From Muricoccus pecuniae (lineage in GTDB: Bacteria > Pseudomonadota > Alphaproteobacteria > Acetobacterales > Acetobacteraceae): a DNA stretch of 64,000 nucleotides. The translations under genes and the position numbers were made by a program. Of the stretch, positions 8,763 through 17,944 are shown piece by piece; position 1 is the stretch's first letter; each line of letters starts with the position of its first letter. Below the pieces are notes generated by a model. That model ran no database searches. It had not been told where the DNA came from and saw only the letters and a list, made by a program, of their open reading frames with translations. The stretch covers positions 62,001 through 126,000 of the forward strand of contig NZ_JACIJD010000004.1 of assembly GCF_014199205.1 (NCBI RefSeq). Direction: 5' to 3'.

Positions 8763-9629
8763 ATGGATGGCACGACCCGGCCCGAGGACGGCATCATCGG
8801 CACGGCTACGCTGCCCCTTGGGCTGCGCGGGGATTACGACCGCGCCCAGCCCGACGGCACCCTTCCGGAAGCGGTGCTCGCCCCGAGATCGGAGGCCGAC
8901 CACGCCACCTGGCGCAGCCTCGTCGCCCGCCAGCGCACCATCTTCCCCGGGCGCGCCGCCTCCGCCTGGCTGGAAGGGCTGGACCGCCTCCGCTGCGACG
9001 AGGCCGTTCCGACACTCGAAGGCGCCTCCGCGATCTTGCGGGCCGCGACCGGCTGGCAACTCGTCCCCTGCCCCGGCCTGCTGCCGGACGCGCAGTTCTT
9101 CGCCCTGCTGGCCACGCGCCGCTTCCCGGTGACGCACTGGATCCGCAGGCCGGAGGAGCTGGACTACATCGTGGAGCCGGACATCTTCCACGATTTCCTC
9201 GGCCATGTGCCGCTGCTCACCCAGCCCGACTATGCAGAGTTCCTCGAAGCCTACGGGCATCTTGGGCTGCGTGCGGAGAAGCGCGGGCAGCTCGCTCCGC
9301 TCGCGCGTTTCTACTGGTTCATGGTGGAGTTCGGACTGATCGCCGAGCGCGACGGGCTGCGCGCCTATGGCGCGGGCATCCTCTCATCCCGCACGGAAAC
9401 GCTGCACGCCCTCTCCGACGCGCCGCGGCGGCTGCGCTTCGACATGGCCCGCGTCCTGCGGAGCACCTACCGGATCGACGATGTCCAGCCCGTCTACTTC
9501 GTGATCAAGGACTATGCCGAGCTGTTCGCCGCCATCGATCAGGCTCCAGCCCTGCTGGAGGCCGCGATGAGGGCAGCGCCGGTCCCGCCCGGCGGGCACG
9601 AGGCAGGCGACGAGGTCTGGCAGGGCTAG
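8763..9629 (+). CDS. phhA: Phenylalanine 4-monooxygenase
   Basis: This 288-residue enzyme hydroxylates phenylalanine to tyrosine using tetrahydropterin, iron and oxygen. The iron-binding motif is seen in PDIFHDFLGHVPLL (two His), and the third ligand Glu is in RFYWFMVEFGL. Further family sequence (GAGILSSRTETLHAL, VQPVYFVIKDY) covers the catalytic core to the C-terminus. The ATG at 8763 follows GGGAGG closely. The 3' end overlaps the end of the convergent fliJ-like gene by 4 bases. The divergent Lrp-type gene is the likely regulator. Confidence 0.93.
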   Translation: MDGTTRPEDGIIGTATLPLGLRGDYDRAQPDGTLPEAVLAPRSEADHATWRSLVARQRTIFPGRAASAWLEGLDRLRCDEAVPTLEGASAILRAATGWQLVPCPGLLPDAQFFALLATRRFPVTHWIRRPEELDYIVEPDIFHDFLGHVPLLTQPDYAEFLEAYGHLGLRAEKRGQLAPLARFYWFMVEFGLIAERDGLRAYGAGILSSRTETLHALSDAPRRLRFDMARVLRSTYRIDDVQPVYFVIKDYAELFAAIDQAPALLEAAMRAAPVPPGGHEAGDEVWQG

Positions 9630-10033
9630 CGGGGAGAGAATCCCCGCGCCCCGGCCTCGTCGAGGGCCCGCTGCTCCGCGCGGCGCCTCGCGCGCTCCGC
9701 TTCGGCCGCGCGGAGCTCGGCCAGCTTCTCCACGGCCCGCTCCGCCGCACGGGCCACCCCCAGGGCGCTCGCGGCCTCGGCGGACCGGGCCTCGGCTAGA
9801 CGGTGCTCCGCGGCCGTCGCATCGCGGGCCGCCAGGCCGCGCGGCAGCCAAGCGGCGAAAGCCGGATGCCCGCTCATCGCTTCCTCCTGCAAGGCCCGCT
9901 CGGCGGCCGCTTCACGGGCGGCAGCTTCCTCTCGGGCGATCGCGCTCTCCATGAGACGCCGCCTCGCCTCCATCACCTCCGCATTGCGGAGGCGCGCGAG
10001 CACGGCCAGCGGGTCACGTCCCTTGCGGCTCAT
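9626..10033 (-). CDS. fliJ: Flagellar export protein FliJ-like
   Basis: This 135-residue, almost wholly alpha-helical, Ala/Arg/Glu-rich protein is predicted to form a long coiled coil, as FliJ does. FliJ is the stalk-like partner of the FliI ATPase in the flagellar type III export apparatus. Sequence conservation in FliJ is weak, so the call rests mainly on size, coiled-coil composition and the 4-base overlap of its ATG with the fliI stop. Its own stop overlaps the convergent phhA stop within GCTAGC. Confidence 0.75.
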   Translation of the reverse strand: MSRKGRDPLAVLARLRNAEVMEARRRLMESAIAREEAAAREAAAERALQEEAMSGHPAFAAWLPRGLAARDATAAEHRLAEARSAEAASALGVARAAERAVEKLAELRAAEAERARRRAEQRALDEAGARGFSPR

Positions 10034-11382
10034 GCCGGCGCCGCCATGGCGGCGGCCAGGGCCGCGAAAGCGCCCGCCACGCTTCCCTTCTCGTCCTTGC
10101 CTTGGCGCAGCACGTCCTCGATCAGGGGGGCGAGCCGCACCGCCTCGTCCACGGCAGGGTCGCTTCCGGCGCGATAGGCGCCCAGCCGCACCATGTCGGC
10201 CATGTCCCGGTGCAGCGACAGGATTCGCCTTGCCCGCTCCAGGACCGTCCTCTCCGGCGGCTCCAGGCAGCCTGGCACGGTGCGGGAGAGGCTGCGAAGA
10301 ACGTCGACGGCCGGATAGCGCCCGCCCTCTCCGATCCGGCGATCCAGCACGACATGGCCGTCGAGGATTCCGCGCACGGCGTCGGCCACGGGCTCGTCGT
10401 GGTCATCTCCCTCCACCAGGACGGTGAAAAGGCCTGTGATCGACCCGGCACAACCCTCCGGGCCCGGCCCCGCCCGCTCCAGCAGCCGAGGCAGCTCGGC
10501 GAAGACGCTCGGCGGGAAGCCCTTGGTCGCGGGCGGCTCGCCGGCCGAGAGGCCGATCTCGCGCAGGGCCATGGCGAAGCGCGTCACGCTGTCCATCATG
10601 AGCAGGACGCGCTTGCCCTCGTCGCGGAAGTGCTCCGCCACAGCCATTGCCGCCAGCGCCGCGTCCCGGCGCATCAGGGGCGCCGCGTCCGAGGTGGCGC
10701 AGATGACCACGCTCCGCCCGAGGCCCGCCGGCCCCAGGTCGTCCTCGATGAACTCGCGCAGCTCGCGCCCGCGCTCCCCGACCAGCCCGATCACCGCCAC
10801 GTCGCAGTCCGCGTGACGGGCCAGCATGGACATGAGGCTGGACTTACCGACTCCGGAGGCGGCGAAGAGGCCGAGTCGCTGACCGCGCCGGCATGTTGCG
10901 AAGGCGTCCATAGCCCGGACGCCCAGATCGATCCGGGGGCCAAGCCTGGCGCGCGTGCCCGCTTCCGGTGGCGGAGCCCGCAACGGACGAGGCATCCCCC
11001 CCTGCGAAAGAGGCCCACCCCCGTCCATCGGGCGGCCCGTGGGGTCCAGCACACGCCCGAGCCAGGCATCGCAGGGGCGCAGCACGACAGGCCCCGCATC
11101 CTCAACGCGGGCACCAACCGAGATGCCGTCTAGCTCTCGCCGGCCTACGGCTGTTGCCGTCCCATCGCTGACCGACACAACTTCCGCGTGTATCTTTTCG
11201 CGAGACGGACCAAGGACTTCGATACAACCCCCGATTGGTGGTAGTGGATGTAGACCAGCGATCTCGAGAGAGAGACCGCGAACCGATCGAACCCGCCCAT
11301 GGGCAGAAACAGGCCTTATTCCGGGCGCGAATCGCGCGCTACCCACTTGGAGTGAAGACAACCGGCTCATGTCCAGTATCAT
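10030..11382 (-). CDS. fliI: Flagellum-specific ATPase FliI
   Basis: This roughly 450-residue protein is the F1-beta-like ATPase that powers flagellar protein export. Visible are Walker [26 protein letters not shown] (typical of FliI/YscN), Walker [14 protein letters not shown] and the C-terminal [10 protein letters not shown]-type region. I prefer the ATG at 11382, which has GGAG 8 bases upstream; an in-frame ATG at 11403 has no clear ribosome site, and one at 11370 is also possible. It is divergent from ctrA, 106 bases away, and CtrA control would fit alphaproteobacterial practice, although I saw no full CtrA box in the gap. Confidence 0.92.
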   Translation of the reverse strand: MILDMSRLSSLQVGSARFAPGIRPVSAHGRVRSVRGLSLEIAGLHPLPPIGGCIEVLGPSREKIHAEVVSVSDGTATAVGRRELDGISVGARVEDAGPVVLRPCDAWLGRVLDPTGRPMDGGGPLSQGGMPRPLRAPPPEAGTRARLGPRIDLGVRAMDAFATCRRGQRLGLFAASGVGKSSLMSMLARHADCDVAVIGLVGERGRELREFIEDDLGPAGLGRSVVICATSDAAPLMRRDAALAAMAVAEHFRDEGKRVLLMMDSVTRFAMALREIGLSAGEPPATKGFPPSVFAELPRLLERAGPGPEGCAGSITGLFTVLVEGDDHDEPVADAVRGILDGHVVLDRRIGEGGRYPAVDVLRSLSRTVPGCLEPPERTVLERARRILSLHRDMADMVRLGAYRAGSDPAVDEAVRLAPLIEDVLRQGKDEKGSVAGAFAALAAAMAAPA

Positions 11383-11488
11383 TTTTTGTACTCCGTCTCG
11401 CATCTTTATACGACAAGAAGGTAAAATACCCCTTCACTGCTCGCGCAAAAGTTGTCCTAATGCTCGAAGAACGAGTGGAGAACACAAG

Positions 11489-12226
11489 ATGCGTGTCCTG
11501 CTGGTCGAAGACGACCTCACCACTGCCCGCGGCGTTACCCTCATGCTCAAGACCCAGGGCATGATCGTGGATGCTGCCGATACCGGAGAGGAGGCCCTCG
11601 AACTGGCCCGCCTCTACGACTACGACATCGTCATCCTCGACCTCATGCTGCCGGATATGGAAGGCTACGAGGTGGTTCGCCGCCTCCGTGCCGCGCGGCA
11701 GGCGACGCCGGTGCTGATCCTCTCCGGCCTGTCCCGCCCCGCCGCCAAGGTGAAGGGCCTGGGCCTCGGTGCCGACGACTTCATCGTCAAGCCCTTCGAC
11801 AGCCAGGAGCTGATCGCCCGGATCCAGGCGATCGTCCGCCGCACCAAGGGCTTCTCCCAGCCGAGCGTCTCAGTGGGCAATCTCACCCTCGACCTCGGCG
11901 CCCGCGAGGCGAGCGTGGATGGCCGGGCCGTCCACCTCACGGGCAAGGAGTACGCGATCCTCGAGCTCCTCACCCTCCGCAAGGGCATGGTGATGACCAA
12001 GGAGGCCTTCCTGAACCATCTCTACGGCGGCATGGACGAGCCCGAGGTGAAGATCATCGACGTCTTCATCTGCAAGCTCCGCAAGAAGCTCGCCCAGGCC
12101 GGATGCGACGAGCTGATCGGCACGGTCTGGGGTCGCGGCTACGTGCTGCGCGATCCTTCCAACTCCGTCCGTAATCCGGCCGGCTTTCTCGCCGCTGCCC
12201 CGCAAACGAGCCGCGCCGCGGCCTGA
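11489..12226 (+). CDS. ctrA: Cell-cycle response regulator CtrA
   Basis: This 245-residue OmpR-type regulator has a receiver domain (phosphoacceptor Asp in [15 protein letters not shown], Lys in DDFIVKPF) and a winged-helix domain. The segments [19 protein letters not shown] and [20 protein letters not shown] match CtrA as I recall it nearly residue for residue, which is much closer than other OmpR regulators. CtrA controls cell cycle and/or motility genes through TTAA-N7-TTAA sites and is phosphorylated through CckA-ChpT. A chpT-like gene lies 6 kb away. A strong inverted repeat follows the stop. Confidence 0.95.
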   Translation: MRVLLVEDDLTTARGVTLMLKTQGMIVDAADTGEEALELARLYDYDIVILDLMLPDMEGYEVVRRLRAARQATPVLILSGLSRPAAKVKGLGLGADDFIVKPFDSQELIARIQAIVRRTKGFSQPSVSVGNLTLDLGAREASVDGRAVHLTGKEYAILELLTLRKGMVMTKEAFLNHLYGGMDEPEVKIIDVFICKLRKKLAQAGCDELIGTVWGRGYVLRDPSNSVRNPAGFLAAAPQTSRAAA

Positions 12227-12265
12227 CGCAAGCTGTGGGCGGCCTTGTGCCGCCCAGCCTGCCCG

Positions 12266-12309
12266 GAGGCCCGGGTGATCTCCTTCCCAGAGGAGACCAC
12301 CCGGGCCTC
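12266..12309. terminator. Strong inverted repeat between ctrA and cheR
   Basis: An 18-base stem (arms 12266-12283 and 12292-12309, one mismatch) with an 8-base loop lies between the convergent ends of ctrA and the che operon. It is a plausible bidirectional terminator. There is no obvious T-tract, which is common in GC-rich genomes. Confidence 0.7.
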
Positions 12310-12371
12310 AGTGCTGTCCGGGCCAAGCAGGCCAGGAGTTTGGTCACTCTCCTGACCCGCCCGGGTTGGGC

Positions 12372-13196
12372 CTACACGGCGAGCGCCTGTTTCGGACTGC
12401 CGACGGGGGCATAGACCCCTCGCTCACCCTCGATGACCGTGAACCGGTCCGTCAGGCCAAGCACGGTTTCCGCTCCCCCGAGGTAGAGAACACCGTCCGG
12501 TGCCAGCCGCTCCGCCAGAGCCGAGAGGACGCGGGTCTTGGTCGGCGCATCGAAGTAGATCAGCACGTTGCGGCAGAAGACGACGTCGAAGCGGCCGAGA
12601 TGTCGCAGGTCGGCGAGCAGGTTCCCCGTCTCGAATCGGGCTACGGCACGCATCGCTTCAGAAATACGCCACTGCCCCCCTTCCTGCTTGAAGTGCTTCA
12701 CCAGCATCTGCACGGGCAGGCCACGCTGCACCTCGAACTGGGAATAGACCCCCTCCCGCGCGCGTCGGACGACCTCAACGCTCAGATCCGTCCCGACGAC
12801 CTCGATTCGCGAGAGCAAACCCAGCGACTCGGCCACCATGGCGACGGAGTACGCCTCCTGCCCTGTCGAGCACGCGGCGGAGAGCACCCGCAGCTTGGCT
12901 CCCGCTCCTCGCGCGGAGATGAGCCGGGGCAGCACGCGCCGGAGGTGGTCGAAAGGCTTGCCGTCGCGGAAGAAGAAGGACTCGTTCGTCGTGAGCGCCT
13001 CCGTCACCGCGGCGGCCAGTCGCTCCGTCCCAGGCGACCGCAGCTTGGCGGCCAGGGAGTCGAGATTTCCAAAACCCTCCGCACGCATCAGCCCGCCTAG
13101 CCGCGTGTCGAGCATGTATGCCTTATCGGCGCCCAGCACGATGCCGGCCCGGCTACGGACAAGCGCTGCGATCGTATCGAAAGCTGCTCCGCTCAC
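12372..13196 (-). CDS. cheR: Chemotaxis protein methyltransferase CheR
   Basis: This 274-residue S-adenosylmethionine-dependent enzyme methylates glutamates on chemoreceptors. The N-terminal receptor-binding helices are followed by TNESFFFRD, the SAM loop AACSTGQEAYSVAM, and CRNVLIYFD. I chose GTG at 13196 because it overlaps the cheB stop as GTGA, the same coupling seen at cheY/cheB, and it gives normal CheR length. It is the last gene of the chemotaxis operon. Confidence 0.93.
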   Translation of the reverse strand: MSGAAFDTIAALVRSRAGIVLGADKAYMLDTRLGGLMRAEGFGNLDSLAAKLRSPGTERLAAAVTEALTTNESFFFRDGKPFDHLRRVLPRLISARGAGAKLRVLSAACSTGQEAYSVAMVAESLGLLSRIEVVGTDLSVEVVRRAREGVYSQFEVQRGLPVQMLVKHFKQEGGQWRISEAMRAVARFETGNLLADLRHLGRFDVVFCRNVLIYFDAPTKTRVLSALAERLAPDGVLYLGGAETVLGLTDRFTVIEGERGVYAPVGSPKQALAV

Positions 13197-14332
13197 AACG
13201 CTATCCTCTTCGATTCCGAGTGGCCGGCCTCCGCCGTGATCGCCGCCGCGCGCGCCGCCAAGCGGTCCGGCGGCAGCAACTCCCGCGCGAGACCGGCGCG
13301 CGCCACGGCGCCCGGCATTCCCCAAACCACGGATGATGCTTCATCCTGCGCGAGCACCGTGCCGCCCGCTGCGACCAGCCCGCGGCAACCCACCAATCCA
13401 TCCTGCCCCATCCCGGTCAGGATGACGGCCAGCACACGCCCGTCACAGGCACGCTGGGCGCTGCGAAGCATCGGATCCACTGCCGGACGACAGAAATTCT
13501 CGGGCGGGTCATCCCTCAGCCGGGCTACGAGGCCCGAGGTGCCCCGCTCGACAAGCAGATGCCGATCTCCAGGCGCCAGATAGGCATGCCCGGCCCGCAA
13601 CAGGTCTCCATCCTTCGCCTCAGCCACCCGCAAGGGGCCAACACGGTCGAGATGGTCCGCAAGCATGGCCGTGAAGCCCGCCGGCATATGCTGCACGATC
13701 ACGACCGGTACCGGAGGAGTGGGCACCAGAGCGCGCAGGAAACTGGCGAGAGCTTGCGGCCCACCTGTCGACGATCCCACCGCAAGCAAGGCGGGCGCGC
13801 CGGCGTTGCGCGGCGCCGCTGCGGGCACGACGCGAGGCATCACCTGCGTCGGTGAGGCAGGTGCGGCAGGCTTGCGGCGCATGCGCGCCCAGCCCTTCAC
13901 CTTCTCCAGCAGCTCCGAACGGAAGTTGGGATCCATCGCCCCGCCGCCAGCCGCACCGGGCTTGGGGATGTAGTCGGACGCGCCGGCGCGCAGCGCCGCC
14001 ATCGCCGCCGCTGCGCCTCGCTGGGTCAGCGCACTGGCCACGATCACGATGGGCCGTGGCTCAGCGCGCAGCAGTAAGGGCAGCGCCGTCATGCCGTCCA
14101 TCACCGGCATCTCGAGGTCGAGCAGGACCACGTCGGGCCGTGCGGTCGGAAGGGCATCGAGGGCCTGACGGCCATCCCCCACGCGCGAGACCACCTCGAT
14201 GGCCGGATCAGCGCCCAGCAGCCGGCCGAGAATCCCGCGCACGGTCGCGCTGTCGTCGCAGACCATGACGCGGACCCGGCGCCCGCCAGGATGCAGCCCA
14301 TCCGGCACTGGCGCGGGTAGCCGGCCGCTCAC
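13193..14332 (-). CDS. cheB: Chemotaxis response regulator protein-glutamate methylesterase CheB
   Basis: This 379-residue protein removes methyl groups from chemoreceptors. It has an N-terminal receiver (MVCDDSATVRGIL, Asp in VLLDLEMPVMDG) and a C-terminal esterase with the Ser motif AVGSSTGGPQAL, a His in VQHMPAGFTAML, and TGMGQDG near the catalytic Asp. The GTG start at 14332 overlaps the cheY stop (GTGA) and leaves a short extra N-terminal leader before the receiver. Phosphorylation by CheA should activate it. Confidence 0.93.
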   Translation of the reverse strand: MSGRLPAPVPDGLHPGGRRVRVMVCDDSATVRGILGRLLGADPAIEVVSRVGDGRQALDALPTARPDVVLLDLEMPVMDGMTALPLLLRAEPRPIVIVASALTQRGAAAAMAALRAGASDYIPKPGAAGGGAMDPNFRSELLEKVKGWARMRRKPAAPASPTQVMPRVVPAAAPRNAGAPALLAVGSSTGGPQALASFLRALVPTPPVPVVIVQHMPAGFTAMLADHLDRVGPLRVAEAKDGDLLRAGHAYLAPGDRHLLVERGTSGLVARLRDDPPENFCRPAVDPMLRSAQRACDGRVLAVILTGMGQDGLVGCRGLVAAGGTVLAQDEASSVVWGMPGAVARAGLARELLPPDRLAARAAAITAEAGHSESKRIAL

Positions 14333-14709
14333 GCAGCCTCGTCGGGCAGCAGCCCCAGCACTTCGAGCTTGCCCGCGAGAATCGCATCGTCGAAGGGCTT
14401 CATGATGTATTCCTGCGCGCCGCTCTCGAGCGCGGTCACGATTCGGGAGAAGTCGCTCTCCGTCGTGCACAGCATGATCCGCGGCTCATCCGGCCCGAAC
14501 TCCTCCCGCGCATGACGCAGGAAGGTGATCCCGTCCATCACGGGCATGTTCCAGTCCAGCAGCACAAGCTTCGGCAGCGCCGCGCGGCAGGCCTCCAGGG
14601 CCTGCTGGCCATCCTCCGCTTCACGCACCTCGAAGCCGCGCGCCTCTAGCATCCGGCGCGCAGCGCGCCGGACGGTGCGGCTGTCATCCACCACCAGGCA
14701 GTCGAGCAT
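14329..14709 (-). CDS. cheY: Single-domain chemotaxis response regulator CheY
   Basis: This 126-residue stand-alone receiver begins LDCLVVDDSRTVRRA, has the phosphoacceptor Asp in LVLLDWNMPVMDG, a conserved Thr in MLCTTE and the Lys in YIMKPFDD. It would carry the phosphate from CheA to the flagellar switch. It sits between cheW and cheB, and its stop overlaps the cheB start by 4 bases. Confidence 0.92.
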   Translation of the reverse strand: MLDCLVVDDSRTVRRAARRMLEARGFEVREAEDGQQALEACRAALPKLVLLDWNMPVMDGITFLRHAREEFGPDEPRIMLCTTESDFSRIVTALESGAQEYIMKPFDDAILAGKLEVLGLLPDEAA

Positions 14710-14720
14710 CGCCTCTCTCC

Positions 14721-15221
14721 TCAACCGATGTCCAGGACGCGATCCACGTCCAGCATGATGAGCAGGCGCGCCGCCCCACCCTCCTGACCGCTGCCGGGCA
14801 CGTTCTGGTAAACGCCCGCGCAAACATCCCGCCAGAGCGGGTCCAGCGTCGGAGGGTTGGGCGCCAGGCCGGCTTCGGGCAGGGCGAGCACATCGCCGAC
14901 AGAATCGGCCAGAAGGGCGTAGAGCTCGCCACCGCCCTCCACCACGACGCTCATCGGGGCGCTCGCGCCCGGCTCCCGCGGCGGCAGCCCCAGCCGGCGC
15001 CGCAGGTCCACGGCCGTTACGATACGACCGCGCAGGTTCAGCCCGCCCGCCACCTCGGGGGGCGCGAGCGGGATCGGCGTGATCGCCTGGGCCCCGAGGA
15101 TGTCACGCACCCCGAGGACCGGCACTCCGCAGAGTTGCCCAGCGACGGTCAGGGTAAGGATGGCCGTGTCCGCCGCGGCATGCGAGGCGGTGTTACGGCG
15201 GGGAGCGATTGCAGCTTCCAT
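14721..15221 (-). CDS. cheW: Chemotaxis coupling protein CheW
   Basis: This 166-residue CheW-domain protein links receptors to CheA. The typical segments TLTVAGQLCGVPVLGVRDIL, NLRGRIVTAVDLRRRLGL and LLADSVGDVLAL are present. The ATG at 15221 lies 13 bases after the cheA stop. The N-terminus carries about 20 extra residues before the domain, which is unremarkable. Confidence 0.92.
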   Translation of the reverse strand: MEAAIAPRRNTASHAAADTAILTLTVAGQLCGVPVLGVRDILGAQAITPIPLAPPEVAGGLNLRGRIVTAVDLRRRLGLPPREPGASAPMSVVVEGGGELYALLADSVGDVLALPEAGLAPNPPTLDPLWRDVCAGVYQNVPGSGQEGGAARLLIMLDVDRVLDIG

Positions 15222-15234
15222 GTTCAGCTCCTGC

Positions 15235-17874
15235 TCAGTGCAGCGCGTTCGGGACGAGGCAGCCGCGCAGCGCGTCCAGCAGCGCGTCGCGGTCGAACTT
15301 CGGAACATGCCGGTCAAAGCCGGCCTCGGCGCTCCGCCGGACCCATTCCTCGTCGGAGTGCGAAGTCAGCGCCACCATCGGCGTGCGATTCCAGGAACCA
15401 CCATCCCGTACGGCGCGGGCCAGCCCGAGGCCATCGAGTTCCGGCATCTCGATATCGGAAACGATGACGTCGAAGAGCTCGCCCGCTTCACGAAGCTTGA
15501 GGGCCTGGGCTCCGGTCGTCGTCGCGACGACTTCGAAACCGGCGGCGCCGAGGGCGGGGACGAGCATGTTGCGGAAGAAGGCGCTGTCCTCCACGACCAG
15601 CAGACGCTTGCGCTGGCCGGTCGCGTTGCGCTGCGGGCCGAACCAGTCGTCGCCCGCCTGGCGCAGCCACCAGGCGCAGTCGATGACCTCCGTGGCCCGC
15701 CCCGAGATCACGGCGGTTCCGAGGTAGCCCGGCCTCTCCGGGCCGCTCTCGATGTTCAGGGCTTCCTCAACCACGTCGAGGATCTCGTCCACCATCAGAC
15801 CCATCGCGCGGCCGCCGTCGTTGAAGACGAGGACGGCCTGGCGCCCGCCGGGCGCCGGCGGCATCCACCCATCCCCGATTGGCACGAGCGGCATCAAGGC
15901 GCCGCGGTACTGCACCACCGGCTGGCCGTGCGACATCTCGATGCGCTCCTGCGGAAGGTCCTCCAGCCTCGCGACGAGGCCGAGCGGCACCGCGCGCGGG
16001 CCACCATCGCCGGCCCGGAACAGGAGCAGGGACATCTTCTCGGACGAGCTGGCACTTGCCACCGCGGTTCCGCGCCGATCCTCCTGAACGCCCTCGGCGC
16101 CGACGCCGGTCGCCCGGGCGATGCCGTTGGGGTCCAGGATCATGATCACGGATCCGTCGCCCAGGATGGTGTTGCCGCTGAACATCGTCACGTGGCGCAG
16201 GATCGGCGCCACCGGCTTCACCACGATCTCCTCGGTGTCGAAGACCTTGTCCACGATGATGCCGAACAGGTTCTGGCCAACCTGCGTGACGACGACGAAG
16301 CCGCCGGTTCCCGCCTCCGACGTCTCGTCCAGCCGCAGGAGGCGGGACAGGGATACCAGCGGCAGCAGCCGGTCGCGCAGGCGCAGCACCGGCGCGTCCT
16401 TGATATGCATCACCCCGTCGCCAGCGCGCACCAGTTCCACCACGCCGATCTGCGGGATGGCGAAGCGCTCGCCCCCGGCCTCGACGATCAGCGCCGAGAC
16501 GATGGCGAGCGTGAGGGGGATCTTGATGAGGAAGGTGGTGCCCCGCCCCTCGCGGGAGCGCAGGTCGATCGTGCCGCCGATCTTCTCCACATTCGTGCGC
16601 ACGACATCCATGCCGACGCCGCGGCCGGAGACGGAGGTCACCGCGGCCGCGGTCGAGAAGCCGGCGCGGAAGATGAAGCGCTGGATGTCGCGCTCCCCCA
16701 TCCCCGCCAGCTCCTGCTCGGTCGCGAGGCCCTGGGCCAGCGCCTTGGCGCGGATCTTGTCCACCGCGAGGCCACGACCGTCGTCGCTCACCTCGATGAT
16801 GATGTGGCCGCCCTCGTGATAGGCGTCGAGCGTGATGCGCCCGGCATCCGGCTTGCCGGCCTCGCGCCGCTCCGCCGTGCTCTCCAGCCCGTGGTCGCCG
16901 GAGTTGCGGACCATATGGGTCAGGGGGTCGCGGATCATCTCCAGCACCTGCCGGTCGAGCTCCGTCTCGGCCCCGCGCATCTCCAGCTCGATCTTCTTGC
17001 CCAGCTCGCGGGAGAGGTCGCGCACCAGCCTCGGCAGGCCCTTCCAGGCATTGCCGATCGGCTGCATGCGCGTCTTCATCACCCCCTCCTGCAACTCGGA
17101 GGTGATGTGGGAGAGCCGCTGCAGCGGCCCGGTCAGCGCGCTGTCCTCCCGCGCGCGGGAGAGCTGGAGGAGCTGGTTGCGCGTGAGCACGAGCTCGCTC
17201 ACCAGCGTCATCAGGCTCTCCAGCACGTCCACGTTCACGCGCAGCGTCTGGGCCACAGCCACGGCCTCGCCGGCCGGCGCGGCGGCAGGCTCGGCGGGAG
17301 CCGGCGCCGGCGCGGCAGGAACCTTCTCCTCCACGATGGCCGGCAGAGCGGCGACCACGGGCGGCTCGGGGGGGCTGTCCTCCGCGCTGGGGCGCGGCGA
17401 CGGCTTGCGCTTCGCGGTTGCCCGCTTCTTCGCGGAGGGCTCCGGGGAAGCCGGGGCGGGTTCGGGAGCCGCCTCGGGCGCGTCCTCGGCCAGGGCCTGG
17501 CCGGTGAAGACCGCGTCCAGCTCGGCGATGATGGCCGAGTCGTCGCCTGCCGGCTCGGACCCCGTCGCCTCCAGGCCGCTCATGATCTCCCGCACCCGGT
17601 CCACCACGCGCAGGATCAGCGAGACGCCCGCGGAGGTGACGGCCAGCGAGCCGTCACGGTAGCGGCCGAGGACGTTCTCCCCCGCATGGGCCACCTTCTC
17701 CAGCCGCGAGAGGCCGAGGAACCCGCAGGTTCCCTTGATGGTGTGGATCAGGCGAAAGATCTCGCCGATCGTCTGGGGGTCGTCGGGATGCCGCTCCAGC
17801 CGAAGCAGTGCGGCATCCAGCCCGGCCAGTCCCTCGCCCGTCTCAGTCAGAAAGTCGGCGATCAAGTCGTCCAT
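15235..17874 (-). CDS. cheA: Chemotaxis hybrid histidine kinase CheA with extra CheW-like and receiver domains
   Basis: This 879-residue kinase autophosphorylates in response to receptor signals. The order is HPt domain (His44 in RLIHTIKGTCGFLG), a Pro/Ala-rich linker, the dimerisation helix, an HATPase domain (MVRNSGDHGLES, DDGRGL, GRGVGMDVV), a CheW domain, a second CheW-like domain, and a C-terminal receiver (VVEDSAFFRNML, Asp in VIVSDIEMPELDG). Classical CheA lacks the last two. I chose ATG at 17874 with GAGG upstream; an in-frame TTG at 17904 is weaker. It lies between chpT and cheW. Confidence 0.93.
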   Translation of the reverse strand: MDDLIADFLTETGEGLAGLDAALLRLERHPDDPQTIGEIFRLIHTIKGTCGFLGLSRLEKVAHAGENVLGRYRDGSLAVTSAGVSLILRVVDRVREIMSGLEATGSEPAGDDSAIIAELDAVFTGQALAEDAPEAAPEPAPASPEPSAKKRATAKRKPSPRPSAEDSPPEPPVVAALPAIVEEKVPAAPAPAPAEPAAAPAGEAVAVAQTLRVNVDVLESLMTLVSELVLTRNQLLQLSRAREDSALTGPLQRLSHITSELQEGVMKTRMQPIGNAWKGLPRLVRDLSRELGKKIELEMRGAETELDRQVLEMIRDPLTHMVRNSGDHGLESTAERREAGKPDAGRITLDAYHEGGHIIIEVSDDGRGLAVDKIRAKALAQGLATEQELAGMGERDIQRFIFRAGFSTAAAVTSVSGRGVGMDVVRTNVEKIGGTIDLRSREGRGTTFLIKIPLTLAIVSALIVEAGGERFAIPQIGVVELVRAGDGVMHIKDAPVLRLRDRLLPLVSLSRLLRLDETSEAGTGGFVVVTQVGQNLFGIIVDKVFDTEEIVVKPVAPILRHVTMFSGNTILGDGSVIMILDPNGIARATGVGAEGVQEDRRGTAVASASSSEKMSLLLFRAGDGGPRAVPLGLVARLEDLPQERIEMSHGQPVVQYRGALMPLVPIGDGWMPPAPGGRQAVLVFNDGGRAMGLMVDEILDVVEEALNIESGPERPGYLGTAVISGRATEVIDCAWWLRQAGDDWFGPQRNATGQRKRLLVVEDSAFFRNMLVPALGAAGFEVVATTTGAQALKLREAGELFDVIVSDIEMPELDGLGLARAVRDGGSWNRTPMVALTSHSDEEWVRRSAEAGFDRHVPKFDRDALLDALRGCLVPNALH

Positions 17875-17944
17875 CGGAACCTCGTGATCCGTCGTTCCGG
17901 CCAAATTGCCAGCGGGACACGAAGATTCCGTAAAGCGCGCGCCG

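Noticed and set aside
17872-17904. TTG at 17904 as the cheA start
   Set aside because: The ATG at 17874 has GAGG at a good distance and matches the usual HPt N-terminus.
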